Below, one piece after another: positions 1-8,083 of a DNA stretch of 64,000 nt. The first letter of the stretch is position 1, and every line of letters begins with the position of its first letter. Where the stretch lies: the NCBI RefSeq assembly GCF_025465255.1, contig NZ_JAODNI010000206.1, forward strand, positions 46,031-110,030. Reading direction: 5' to 3'. The stretch is from Pseudonocardia sp. Lineage in GTDB: Bacteria > Actinomycetota > Actinomycetes > Mycobacteriales > Pseudonocardiaceae. A program made the position numbers and the translations under genes. The notes under the pieces were generated by a model. That model was not told the origin of the DNA and made no database searches. It worked only from the letters and a program-made list of their open reading frames with translations.

Positions 1-120
1 CCCGGTCGCGAGGAACTCGCCGACGGTCACGTCGCCCGCCGCGTCCGGCAGGGACTTCGCCAGCGGTCCCGGCCGGAGGTCGGTGGTCGCGTGCGCCGGC
101 GGGCTGGTCGTTCCGGTCAT
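1..120 (-). CDS. N-terminal 40 residues of an unidentified protein (partial, runs off the left edge)
   Basis: An open frame starts with ATG (CAT at 118-120) and reads leftwards through the window edge, beginning MTGTTSPPAH and reaching VGEFLATG at the edge. It is divergent from the PfkB/IclR/RidA operon and shares its 130-bp control region. From the neighbourhood (RidA clears enamine/imine products of PLP enzymes) a PLP-dependent amino-acid deaminase or D-threonine-aldolase-like protein is possible, but 40 residues cannot prove it. The start codon and strand are supported by the long open frame and the divergent arrangement only. Confidence 0.55.
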   Translation of the reverse strand, partial: MTGTTSPPAHATTDLRPGPLAKSLPDAAGDVTVGEFLATG

Positions 121-155
121 GGTGCGTCTCCTCGGACGACAGGTGCGTTCAGCTC

Positions 156-185
156 GTGCGTTGCGTGCTATGCAACGTGCGTTGC
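156..185. promoter_or_regulatory. Repeated GTGCGTTGC motif and GTTGC-n7-GCAAC dyad, likely regulator-binding region
   Basis: The 9-bp motif GTGCGTTGC occurs at 156-164 and 177-185, 21 bp apart (two helical turns). Between them GTTGC (160-164) and GCAAC (172-176) form an inverted repeat. The segment is unusually AT-rich for this genome and lies between the divergent minus gene (start 120) and the PfkB gene (start 250). The IclR-family regulator encoded in the same operon is the obvious candidate ligand; that is inference. Confidence 0.45.
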
Positions 186-249
186 AGAATATGCTGCGCT
201 GGTTGTAGCATCGCCGCCGGCAGAGCGTCAACGTGCGGGGGTTCGAGGT

Positions 250-1245
250 ATGCAGCCGACGGTCGTGTGTCTGGGCGAGGCGCTGGCGCTGCTCCCGGAC
301 GTGCCCACCGGCGAACCGGCCCCCGACATGGCGCGCGCCGCGGGCGCCGAGGTGAACGTCGCGCTCGGCCTGGCCGGGGCCGGGACCCCTGTCGCGTGGA
401 TCGGTCGCCTCGGTGACGATGCGCTCGGCGCGGTCGTGATGTCCGAGCTGGAGGGCCGCGGGGTCGACGTCGGCGCCGTGGAGATCGACCCGGCCCTGCC
501 GACCGGGTGCTACGCGAAGACCGTGGCGATCGGGCCGGACGGCGAGCCGTCGTCGCGCATGCACTACCGCCGCGCGGGCTCGGCCGCCGCGGGCATGGGG
601 CCGGGCTTCCTGGCGCGGCCCGCCGTCCGCGAGCGCCTCGCCGCCGCCGCGTTCGTGCACGTCAGCGGAATCACCGCCGCGCTGTCGCAGCCCTGCGCGA
701 AGCTGATGGAGGCCCTGCTCGCCGCGCCGCGGAACGGGCGCGCGGTGTTCGACGTCAACTGGCGCGAGCAGATGTGGCCGTCCGGGGACCCTCGTGTCGT
801 GGTGGGGCTCGCCGGGCTCGCGGACGTCGTCCTGGTGGGCGGCGACGAGGCGCGGCGGGTGTTCGGCACGGACGATCCGGCGGCGCTGCGGCGGCTGCTC
901 CCCGCGCCGGAACTGCTCATTGTCAAGGACGGTGCGGACCGGGCGCTCGCCGCGGCGCGGGACGGGAGCGTCGTCGCGCAACCGGCGCTCGCGGTGGAGG
1001 TCCTGGAGCCGGTGGGGGCCGGGGACGCGTTCGCCGCGGGCCTGCTCACCGGGCTCGTCCGGGGCGAGCCGATCGAGCGATGCCTGCGGCGCGGGCACCT
1101 CGGCGCGGCGGCGGTGCTGACCGTCCCCGGGGACTCCGCGACGCCGCTGCCTGCGGCGATGCTGGGCCGGCTCCTCGACTCGACGGAGCGGGAGTGGGCG
1201 GACGTCCGCGTGTCCGCGGCGGGGGTGAAGGAGGTGACCCGATGA
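250..1245 (+). CDS. PfkB-family sugar kinase (2-keto-3-deoxygluconate kinase-like)
   Basis: A 331-residue ribokinase/PfkB-fold kinase that would phosphorylate a sugar or sugar acid with ATP in the cytoplasm. The N-terminal region has the family pattern (VCLGEALALL near residue 8, then a Gly-rich segment with EVNVALGLAGAG), and near residue 255 the signature GAGDAFAAGLL supplies the anion hole and the catalytic Asp. The frame is open from 91, but the family starts at the ATG at 250. The stop overlaps the next start as ATGA (1242-1245), so it is translationally coupled to the IclR gene. KDG kinase is the commonest annotation for this architecture next to an IclR gene; the substrate is not proven. 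Confidence 0.85.
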   Translation: MQPTVVCLGEALALLPDVPTGEPAPDMARAAGAEVNVALGLAGAGTPVAWIGRLGDDALGAVVMSELEGRGVDVGAVEIDPALPTGCYAKTVAIGPDGEPSSRMHYRRAGSAAAGMGPGFLARPAVRERLAAAAFVHVSGITAALSQPCAKLMEALLAAPRNGRAVFDVNWREQMWPSGDPRVVVGLAGLADVVLVGGDEARRVFGTDDPAALRRLLPAPELLIVKDGADRALAAARDGSVVAQPALAVEVLEPVGAGDAFAAGLLTGLVRGEPIERCLRRGHLGAAAVLTVPGDSATPLPAAMLGRLLDSTEREWADVRVSAAGVKEVTR

Positions 1246-2144
1246 GTGCCAGTCTGGGGAAGGCGTTGCAGATCCTGGTCCGGCTCGGTGCCGGGCCCGC
1301 GTCCCTGGACGACCTGGCGGGCGCGCTGGGCGTGCACAAGACCACGGTCCTGCGGCTGCTGCGCACCCTCGCCGAGGACCACTTCGTCTACCGGGACGGC
1401 AACCACCGCTACCACCTCGGCGCCACGGTCTTCGAGCTCGCCTCGCGCGGACTGGACCAGCGCGAGGTCCGCGGCATCGCGGCCCCGCACCTGGCGGTGT
1501 TCAACGCCGAGCACGGCCGCACGACGCACCTCTCGGAGCTGGTGGGCAGCGAGATCGTCTACATCGACAAGCTCGAGTCCCACGACCACGTGCGGATGGC
1601 GTCCCGGATCGGCCTGCGTGCGCCGGTGCACTCGACGGCCGCGGGGAAGGCGCTGGTCGCGGACCTGCCGCCGGCCGAGCTCGAGCAGGTGCTCAGCGCC
1701 GTCGAGTTCACCCGGGCCACCCCGAACACCCTCGTGACGCGCGAGGACTACCTGGCCGAGCTCGCCCGCGTACGCGAGCAGGGCTGGGCGCACGACAGGG
1801 AGGAGAACGAGCGCTCCATCAACTGCATCTCCGCGCCCGTCCGCAGTGCCTCGGGCCGGGCCGTCGCCGCCGTGTCGGTCTCCGTCCCGGACATCGTCAT
1901 GACCTACGACCAGCTCGTCGAGCTGGTCCCCTCACTGCTGGCCGTCACCGGCCGGATCTCCCGGGACCACGGCTGGCAACCCCCGAGCACCTCGAATCCG
2001 TCACCACCTCGAAAGGCCGCCCCGCATGAACAGCAAGACCGTCGTCAAGACCGACGCCGCCCCGGCGCCCGCGCACACCTTCAGCCAGGCAGTGCGCAAG
2101 GGCGGGCTGCTGCAGGTCTCCGGCCAGGGACCGATGGACCCTGA
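1242..2144 (+). CDS. IclR-family transcriptional regulator with over-long C-terminus
   Basis: An IclR-type regulator: N-terminal winged helix (residues 1-65, with LGVHKTTVLRLLRTLAEDHF as recognition region) and a C-terminal effector domain (about 80-250) with the usual VHSTAAGKALVA and ENERSINCISAPV segments. It starts at the ATG overlapping the kinase stop. The family normally ends near residue 250, here after RISRDHGWQ. No in-frame stop follows, so the frame continues 119 nt into ridA in a different frame and ends at 2142-2144, giving 300 residues. The last 50 residues are Pro/Arg-rich and look like out-of-frame ridA. A lost stop codon or a small sequence error is likely. It probably controls this operon and the divergent gene. 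Confidence 0.85.
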   Translation: MSASLGKALQILVRLGAGPASLDDLAGALGVHKTTVLRLLRTLAEDHFVYRDGNHRYHLGATVFELASRGLDQREVRGIAAPHLAVFNAEHGRTTHLSELVGSEIVYIDKLESHDHVRMASRIGLRAPVHSTAAGKALVADLPPAELEQVLSAVEFTRATPNTLVTREDYLAELARVREQGWAHDREENERSINCISAPVRSASGRAVAAVSVSVPDIVMTYDQLVELVPSLLAVTGRISRDHGWQPPSTSNPSPPRKAAPHEQQDRRQDRRRPGARAHLQPGSAQGRAAAGLRPGTDGP

Positions 2145-2430
2145 GTCGAACACCTACATCGGCGAGGGCGACGTCCGCGTCCAGACCCGGCGCACGCTGG
2201 AGAACGTCCGGGCGATCCTCGAGGCCGGCGGCTCGTCGGTCGAGGACGTGCTGATGTTCCGCGTCTACCTCACGAAGCGGGAGGACTTCCCGCTGATGAA
2301 CGAGGTCTACGGGGAGTTCGTCGCCGAGCACGTCCCGAGCGGTGCGCTGCCCGCCCGCACCACCGTCTTCGTCGACCTCCCGCACGAGGTCATGCTGGTC
2401 GAGATCGACGCGCTGGCGGTCGCCGAGTAG
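2026..2430 (+). CDS. RidA/YjgF family enamine/imine deaminase
   Basis: A 134-residue protein covering the whole RidA fold. Family signatures are visible: ISGQ-like VSGQGPMDPES near residue 35, TLENVRAILEAGGSSVEDV in the middle, and PARTTVFVDLP near residue 107 with the conserved Arg that binds the substrate carboxylate. RidA proteins hydrolyse reactive 2-aminoacrylate-type intermediates released by PLP enzymes. The ATG lies inside the over-long IclR reading frame. Its stop (2428-2430) directly abuts the convergent transhydrogenase gene with no spacer. Its position in the kinase/IclR operon suggests a catabolic paralogue rather than the housekeeping copy. Confidence 0.9.
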   Translation: MNSKTVVKTDAAPAPAHTFSQAVRKGGLLQVSGQGPMDPESNTYIGEGDVRVQTRRTLENVRAILEAGGSSVEDVLMFRVYLTKREDFPLMNEVYGEFVAEHVPSGALPARTTVFVDLPHEVMLVEIDALAVAE

Positions 2431-3831
2431 TCAGCTGTACGCCTGCAGCGCGCGGATCTTGTTCGTGACGTCCAGCGCCGCGACCTTGTAGGCCTCGGAC
2501 AGCGTCGGGTAGTTCAGGACCGTGTCCACCAGGTAGTCCACGGTCCCGCCGCAACCCATGATCGCCTGGCCGATGTGGACGAGGTCCGTGGCGTTGGTGC
2601 CGAAGACGTGCACGCCGAGCAGGGTGCGGTCCTCCGTGGACACCAGCAGCTTGAGCATCCCGTAGGAGTCCCCGACGATCGCGCCGCGGGCGAGCTCGCG
2701 GTAGCGGGACATCCCCACCTCGTACGGGGTGGAGGAGCCCGTCAGCTCCGCCTCGGTCTTCCCGCAGTAGGAGATCTCGGGGACGGTGTAGATGCCGATC
2801 GGCTGCAGACCGTGCAGCTCCCGGGCCGGTTCGTCGAACGCGTGGTAGGCGGCGAGCCGGCCCTGGTCCATGCTCGTCGCGGCCAGGGCGGGGAAGCCGA
2901 TGACGTCCCCGACGGCGTAGATGTGCCCGACCTCGGTGCGGTAGCGCTCGTCGACGGAGATCCGGCCGCGCTTGTCCGCGGTGAGGTTCGCCTTGTCCAG
3001 GTGCAGCTCGTCCGTGACGCCCTGCCGGCCGGCCGAGTACATGACCATGTCCGCCGGGATCTTCTTGCCGCTGGCCAGCGTCGTGACGGTGCCCTTCGCG
3101 GTGTTCTCCACCCTGGACACCTCCTCGCCGAAGCGGAAGGTCACCGCCTGGTCGCAACTTGAGCGACTCGACGACCTCGGGGTCGCAGAACTCCAGCATG
3201 TTCGTCCGCTTCTCGACGACCGTGACCTTGGTGCCGAGCGCGGCGAACATCGAGGCGTACTCGATGCCGATGACACCCGCGCCGACCACGACCATCGAGG
3301 TGGGCACGCGCTTGAGCCTGACGACGGCGTCGGAGTCCACGACGTGGTACTCCTCGTCGTCGAACTCCACCTCCGGAGGGCGTGCCGGCCGGGTGCCGGT
3401 GGCGATCACGATCTTGTCCGCGGTGACGGTGTTGTGGTCCCCGCGGGCCGCTCCGTGCACGGTGACGGTGTGCGGGTCCTCGAACTGGGCGGTGCCGCCG
3501 AGGATGTCGACGTGTTGCGCATGAGCTGGTTGCGGATCACCTCGACCTCGTGCCCGACGACGTGCTGGGTGCGCGCCATCAGGTCCGCGATGGTGATCTC
3601 GGACTTGACCCGGTAGCTCGCGCCGTACATGTCCCGCTGGGCGAAGCCGGTCAGGTACAGCACGGCCTCGCGCAGCGTCTTCGACGGGATGGTGCCCGTG
3701 TTGACGCAGACGCCGCCGATCATGTCCCGGCGCTCAGCGACGGCGACGCGCTTGCCGAGCTTCGCCGCCGCGATCGCGGCCTTCTGTCCGCCCGGCCCCG
3801 AACCGATCACCAGCAGGTCGTAGTCGTACAC
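2431..3831 (-). pseudogene. sthA: Soluble pyridine nucleotide transhydrogenase (SthA-like), two frame disruptions
   Basis: SthA transfers hydride between NAD(H) and NADP(H) using FAD. The GTG start (CAC at 3829-3831) follows a GAGGGG ribosome site. The N-terminal frame has the FAD motif GSGPGG and GGVCVNTGTIPSKTLREA, keeping only one of the disulfide cysteines, as SthA does. After LMRN the frame shifts near 3512-3516 (one base missing); the middle segment, with VVVGAGVIGIEYASMFAALG, reads in another frame to about 3165. There roughly 8 bases are missing relative to the pattern I expect of the family (after EVVESLK), and the remainder (FRFGEEVSRVEN to the end) returns to the first frame. The net loss is about 9 bases. 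No single frame reads through, because the first frame meets a stop at 3406. Either a decaying gene or two sequence errors. Confidence 0.8.
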
Positions 3832-4108
3832 CGACCGTCCCCTCGCGTGCTGTCGGAAGTTCCGTCCGCGCGGCCGGGGTGACCACACGCTCCGTCAGCG
3901 TTCCCCGTCACGGACCGGCGGAGCAACCGGAGGACGTTACATCTGTGCGACGACAGGACCGCTGCTCAGTGGCGTCCGTAGGGGCGATTCATCCCCAGGC
4001 CGGGATTTCGGGGCCTCCGAACGGGTCAGGACCGGCGGGCGAACCGCTGTCCACAACCGAGATCGTCGCGATTTCCGGACCGTCGGTGCGCGGCCGGACG
4101 CTGCCTCC
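3832..4108. other. Divergent intergenic region, 277 bp
   Basis: Lies between the divergent transhydrogenase and DUF4192 genes. I see the transhydrogenase ribosome-binding site next to 3832 and a weak GACGCT hexamer (4097-4102) six bases before the DUF4192 ATG. No convincing gene, repeat or RNA is visible. Confidence 0.5.
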
Positions 4109-5167
4109 ATGACCGCAGCACCTGCACCGCTCGACTCCTCCGATCCGCCACCGCTCCGGGTGCGGGACCCCGGCGAGCTCATCGCCGCGATCCCGGTCCT
4201 GCTCGGGTTCCACCCCCGGGACTCGGTGGTGCTCGTGGGCACCGGCGGCCCGTCCGGGCGGCGGATCGGGCTGACGCTGCGCGTGGACCTGCCCCCGCCC
4301 GGCGTCGGCGAGGATCTCGCGGTGGTCTGCGAGACGGCCGCGGACGCGATCCTGAACGGGGATCCGGCGAGCGTGGCGGTCGTCGTCGTGCAGGGCGGCG
4401 GCGGTCCCGCGCACCCGCGCCGGGGCGAGGCCGCCACCGCGATGGTGGCCGCGCTCGCCGTCGTCGGGCTGAGGGCGCACACCGTGGTCTGGGCGGGCGG
4501 CACCGCCGCCGGGGACCCGTGGGCCTGCTACCCCTCGGTCGACCCGTGCGGCTGCACGGGAGCCGTCCCGGACCCCTCGTCGACTCCGCTCGCCGCGGCG
4601 GCGGTGGCCCGGGGGACCGTCGTGCGCGCCTCGCGCGAAGAGCTCGAACAGCAGGTCGTGCCCGCGTCCCGGGACGTCCTGGCGCGCCGGGCGAAGGAGC
4701 GGGACCGGTGGACCGACGAGGCCCGCACGAGCACCCTCGCGGAGCACTGGACCGCCCTGCAGGCCGCCCTCGACGACGCCGCGGCCTGCCGGCTCATGGT
4801 CGACGACGCGCTGGTCCTGGCCCTGTCCGCGGCGCTCGAGGAACCCGCTGTGCGGGACATCGCCCTCGCCGCCTGTGCCGGGTCGCAGGCACCGGCCGCG
4901 GAGCAGCTGTGGGCTGCGCTCGCGCGGGAGACCCCCGCTCCGGAGGCCGCGGAACCCGCCGCCCTGCTGGCCGTCAGCGCCCTGCTGCGCGGGGACGGCG
5001 CGCTGGCGAACATCGCCCTCGAACGGGCGCACCGGGCGTGCCCCGGGCACCGGCTCGCGCTCCTGTTGCGCCAGGCCCTGGACTCAGGGATGGGGCCGGT
5101 GGAGATCCGCCGGTGGCTCGAGGAGACGACCCTGCCCCGGGACCTCCGACGAGAGGATCTCCGGTGA
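4109..5167 (+). CDS. DUF4192 domain-containing protein
   Basis: A 352-residue actinobacterial protein. The N-terminus carries the family pattern: a short Pro-rich lead, then ELIAAIPVLLGFHPRDSVVLVG, then an alternating hydrophobic core with VAVVVVQGGG. The middle holds an acidic/aromatic segment around DPWACYPS and a helical C-terminal third rich in Ala and Leu (LLAVSALLRGDGALANIALERAH). Its molecular function is unknown to me. No signal peptide or membrane segment is visible, so it is probably cytoplasmic. It converges on galE with two bases between the stops. Confidence 0.85.
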   Translation: MTAAPAPLDSSDPPPLRVRDPGELIAAIPVLLGFHPRDSVVLVGTGGPSGRRIGLTLRVDLPPPGVGEDLAVVCETAADAILNGDPASVAVVVVQGGGGPAHPRRGEAATAMVAALAVVGLRAHTVVWAGGTAAGDPWACYPSVDPCGCTGAVPDPSSTPLAAAAVARGTVVRASREELEQQVVPASRDVLARRAKERDRWTDEARTSTLAEHWTALQAALDDAAACRLMVDDALVLALSAALEEPAVRDIALAACAGSQAPAAEQLWAALARETPAPEAAEPAALLAVSALLRGDGALANIALERAHRACPGHRLALLLRQALDSGMGPVEIRRWLEETTLPRDLRREDLR

Positions 5168-5169
5168 CC

Positions 5170-6135
5170 TCAGACGGGCAGGCGGTCCTGGGTGAAGCGC
5201 CAGGCGTCCCCGACGATGGTCCGGATGTCCGTCCGCGTCGGCTGCCAGCCGAGCTCCGCCGCCGCCGCCGCGCTGGAGGCGATCAGCACGGCCGGGTCCC
5301 CGGCGCGTCGCGGTGCGATCGCGGCCGGGATCGGGTGGCCGGTGACCTCACGGCAGGCCTCGACGACCTCCTTGACGGAGAAGCCCTGACCGCTGCCGAG
5401 GTTGTAGATCGAGTGCCGGCCCGGGGCCGCGTTCGCCAGGGCGAGCGCGTGGGCCTCGGCCAGGTCGTCGACGTGGATGTAGTCCCGTATGCAGGTGCCG
5501 TCCGGGGTGGGCCAGTCGTCGCCGTAGATCGCGACGGACTCGCGGTGCCCGGTGGCGACCTGCAGCACGATCGGGATCAGGTGCGTCTCGAGCGTGTGCC
5601 GCTCGCCGTAGCGGCCGTGGGCACCGGCGACGTTGAAGTACCGCAGGCTCGTCGCCGCCAGGCCGTACGCGGTGGCGTAGGAGGTCAGCATCATGTCGAT
5701 GGCGAGCTTGCTCGCGCCGTACGGGTTCGTCGGCCGGGTGGGCGAGGACTCCAGGATCGGGACCTGCTCGGCCTCGCCGTAGGTGGCGGCGGTGGAGGAG
5801 AACACGATCCGCGGCACGTCGTGCTCGCGCATGGCCTCCAGCAGCCGGAGCGCGGCGATGACGTTGTTGTCCCAGTACAGCTCCGGCCGCACCACGGACT
5901 CGCCCACGAGCGACCGCGCGGCGAAGTGCAGGACCCCGTCGAAACCGCCCTCGCCCAGCACCGTCCCCGCGATCTCGGCGAGGTTCCCCTCCACGAACCG
6001 GGCCCCGTCCGGGACCGCGTCGCGGTGCCCCGTGGACAGGTCGTCGAGCACGACGACCTCGTGCCCGGCCTCGGACAGATGCGCCGCGCACACGCTGCCG
6101 ACGTAGCCCGCGCCACCGGTGACGAGCAGCTTCAC
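5170..6135 (-). CDS. galE: UDP-glucose 4-epimerase
   Basis: Interconverts UDP-glucose and UDP-galactose with tightly bound NAD. The 321-residue protein opens with the Rossmann motif GGAGYVGS, has the SST triad segment (about residues 113-115) and the catalytic pair Tyr139/Lys143 in YGASK, and later GSGQGFSVKEV, typical of extended SDR GalE. The GTG start (CAC at 6133-6135) sits behind a strong AGGAGG site. It lies downstream of dtxR on the same strand but separated by a terminator hairpin, so it is probably its own unit. Confidence 0.93.
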   Translation of the reverse strand: MKLLVTGGAGYVGSVCAAHLSEAGHEVVVLDDLSTGHRDAVPDGARFVEGNLAEIAGTVLGEGGFDGVLHFAARSLVGESVVRPELYWDNNVIAALRLLEAMREHDVPRIVFSSTAATYGEAEQVPILESSPTRPTNPYGASKLAIDMMLTSYATAYGLAATSLRYFNVAGAHGRYGERHTLETHLIPIVLQVATGHRESVAIYGDDWPTPDGTCIRDYIHVDDLAEAHALALANAAPGRHSIYNLGSGQGFSVKEVVEACREVTGHPIPAAIAPRRAGDPAVLIASSAAAAAELGWQPTRTDIRTIVGDAWRFTQDRLPV

Positions 6136-6225
6136 AAGGTCCTCCTGGGGGGTCGACTCGCTGCGCGAACGGTCTCACGCCCCGCGGTGTCACGGGCATC
6201 CGGCCCGGGACGGGGCCTGCAACGA

Positions 6226-6257
6226 CGAGTGCCCCGGCCGGATGGCCGGGGCACTCG
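6226..6257. terminator. Rho-independent-type hairpin between dtxR and galE
   Basis: A perfect 14-bp inverted repeat (6226-6239 with 6244-6257; arm CGAGTGCCCCGGCC) around a GGAT loop. It lies downstream of the dtxR stop and upstream of galE on the minus strand. No T-run follows, as is usual for GC-rich actinobacterial terminators. Confidence 0.8.
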
Positions 6258-6312
6258 ATCGGGTGACGAGCATGTCGGGAGGGGCGGCGCGACGCTCGTC
6301 TCGGTGGTGCGG

Positions 6313-7044
6313 TCAGACGGCGCGGACCAACACCGCGTGGGCGATCAGCGGCCCCACCGGTGCGGTCTCGCCGTCGGAGGTAACGGACACGGCGTCGCCG
6401 AAGCGGGGGATGGCCGCGACGTCCACGCCCTTGCCGGGCACGATGCCGGCCAGCTTCAGCTCGCCCATCAGGTCCGCGTCCACCTGCACGTGCTCGGCGA
6501 TCCGCCGGACCTCGACCTTGCCGCCGCCGCGGCGGGCGAACTCGTCCAGGCGCTGCAGGCCTACCTCGAGGGTGGGCGGCGCGGAGGCGGTGTGCCGCGC
6601 GGCGGCCTCGGCCAGCTCGGGCTCGACCGTCAGCTCGTCCAGGCCGGGGATTGGGTTGCCGTAGGGCGAGACCTGCGGGTTGTCCAGGAGGCGGACGAGC
6701 TTGCGCTCGACCGCCTCGCTCATCACGTGCTCCCAGCGGCAGGCCTCGGCGTGGACGAGCTCCCACTCGAGTCCGATCACGTCCGTGAGCAGCCGCTCGG
6801 CCAGCCGGTGCTTGCGCATGACGGCCACGGCACGCGCGCGGCCGTTCTCGGTCAGTTCGAGATGACGATCCCCGGCGACGACCACGAGCCCGTCCCGCTC
6901 CATCCGCGCCACGGTCTGGCTCACGGTGGGACCGCTCTGCCCGAGACGTTCGGCGATCCGCGCGCGCAGCGGGACGACGCCTTCCTCCTCGAGCTCGTAG
7001 ATCGTTCGGAGGTACATCTCGGTGGTGTCGATCAACTCGTTCAC
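6313..7044 (-). CDS. ideR: Iron-dependent repressor, DtxR/IdeR family
   Basis: A 243-residue metal-dependent repressor of iron uptake and storage genes. The N-terminal winged helix (residues 1-70) contains the recognition segment SGPTVSQTVARMERDGL. All metal ligands known from DtxR/IdeR are present at the canonical positions: Met10, Cys102, Glu105, His106 (one site) and His79, Glu83, His98 (the other). The C-terminal third is the SH3-like domain (GIVPGKGVDVAAIPRFGD). The GTG start at 7044 is preceded by GAAGAGGGG. It is divergent from the rhodanese gene. The binding-site preference (iron box versus manganese) cannot be read from the protein, but the length and ligands fit IdeR better than MntR. 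Confidence 0.92.
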   Translation of the reverse strand: MNELIDTTEMYLRTIYELEEEGVVPLRARIAERLGQSGPTVSQTVARMERDGLVVVAGDRHLELTENGRARAVAVMRKHRLAERLLTDVIGLEWELVHAEACRWEHVMSEAVERKLVRLLDNPQVSPYGNPIPGLDELTVEPELAEAAARHTASAPPTLEVGLQRLDEFARRGGGKVEVRRIAEHVQVDADLMGELKLAGIVPGKGVDVAAIPRFGDAVSVTSDGETAPVGPLIAHAVLVRAV

Positions 7045-7128
7045 AGCCGGACCCCTCTTCGTTGTCGACCCAGTCTAGCTGTGCGGCGCCCCGTCGGCCG
7101 TCGCCCCTCGCCCGGGCAGGATGGTGGG

Positions 7129-8001
7129 GTGTCCGTCCTCGTTTCCCCCCTTGACCTGGCCGCCGACCTGGAACGCGGCTCCGCCGACCGGCCCGTCGTG
7201 CTCGACGTCCGCTGGCGGCTCGGCGGCCCTCCCGGACGCGCGGACCACGCCGCCGGGCACGTGCCCGGCGCGGTGTTCGTCGACCTCGACACCGAGCTCG
7301 CCGCGCCGCCCGGCACGGGCGGCCGGCACCCCCTCCCGGAGCCGTCGCGGCTGGAGGAGGTGTTGCGGCGCGCGGGGATCTCGGAGGGCTCGCGGGTGGT
7401 GGCCTACGACCACGCGGACGGGTCCGTCGCCGCCCGCGCGTGGTGGCTGCTGCGCTGGGCCGGGCTGTCCGCGGACCACGTCGCGGTGCTCGACGGAGGT
7501 TGGGCGGCCTGGCGCGAGGAGGGGCTCCCGGTCTCGACGGAGGAGCCGGCGCCGGAGCCCGGAGACGTCGTCGTCCGGCCGGGCGGCATGCCCGTGCTCG
7601 ACGCGGACGGGGCGGCGGCGCTGGCCCGCTCCGGGGTGCTCCTCGACGCCCGCGCGGGGGAGCGCTACCGGGGCGAGGCGGAGCCGGTCGACCCGCGGGC
7701 CGGGCACATCCCCGGCGCCCGCAGTGCCCCCTCGGCCGGGAACGCCGGCCACGACGGGCGCTGGCAGGAGCCCGAGGACCTGGCCGAACGGTTCCGCGAG
7801 CTGGGCGTCGAGCCCGGCTCCGGGCCCGAGGCCGTCGGGGCCTACTGCGGCTCCGGGGTGACGGCGTCGTCCCTGGTCCTGGCGCTGGAGCACGCCGGCT
7901 TGACGGCGCCGGAGAAGCCCGCGGCGCTCTACGCGGGGTCGTGGTCGGACTGGTCGACGGACCCGGACCGGCCCGCGGCGACCGGACCGGAGGCGGGATG
8001 A
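7129..8001 (+). CDS. Thiosulfate/3-mercaptopyruvate sulfurtransferase (two rhodanese domains)
   Basis: A 290-residue tandem rhodanese. The N-terminal domain (about 1-150) is the structural half (VLDVRWRLGG, HVPGAVFVDLD). The C-terminal domain carries the active-site loop CGSGVTA with the persulfide-forming Cys240. These cytoplasmic enzymes move sulfane sulfur from thiosulfate or mercaptopyruvate to acceptors. GTG 7129 is the in-frame start that leaves a natural N-terminus (VSVLVSPLDLAADL); the ATG at 7121 is out of frame. CAGGATG just upstream could be a ribosome site or a -10 element. Confidence 0.88.
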   Translation: MSVLVSPLDLAADLERGSADRPVVLDVRWRLGGPPGRADHAAGHVPGAVFVDLDTELAAPPGTGGRHPLPEPSRLEEVLRRAGISEGSRVVAYDHADGSVAARAWWLLRWAGLSADHVAVLDGGWAAWREEGLPVSTEEPAPEPGDVVVRPGGMPVLDADGAAALARSGVLLDARAGERYRGEAEPVDPRAGHIPGARSAPSAGNAGHDGRWQEPEDLAERFRELGVEPGSGPEAVGAYCGSGVTASSLVLALEHAGLTAPEKPAALYAGSWSDWSTDPDRPAATGPEAG

Positions 8002-8070
8002 CCGTGGTGAGATCCCGCCGCGGGCGACCGCGGCTCTCCGGGAGGCGTGGCCGCGCGCGCCCCGATCGCC

Positions 8071-8076
8071 TAGCGT
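8071..8076 (+). promoter_or_regulatory. -10-like TAGCGT, leaderless start of acuC-like gene
   Basis: TAGCGT ends 7 bases before the ATG at 8084, placing the expected transcription start at or next to the start codon. No Shine-Dalgarno sequence is visible. Confidence 0.5.
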
Positions 8077-8083
8077 CCGCGTC

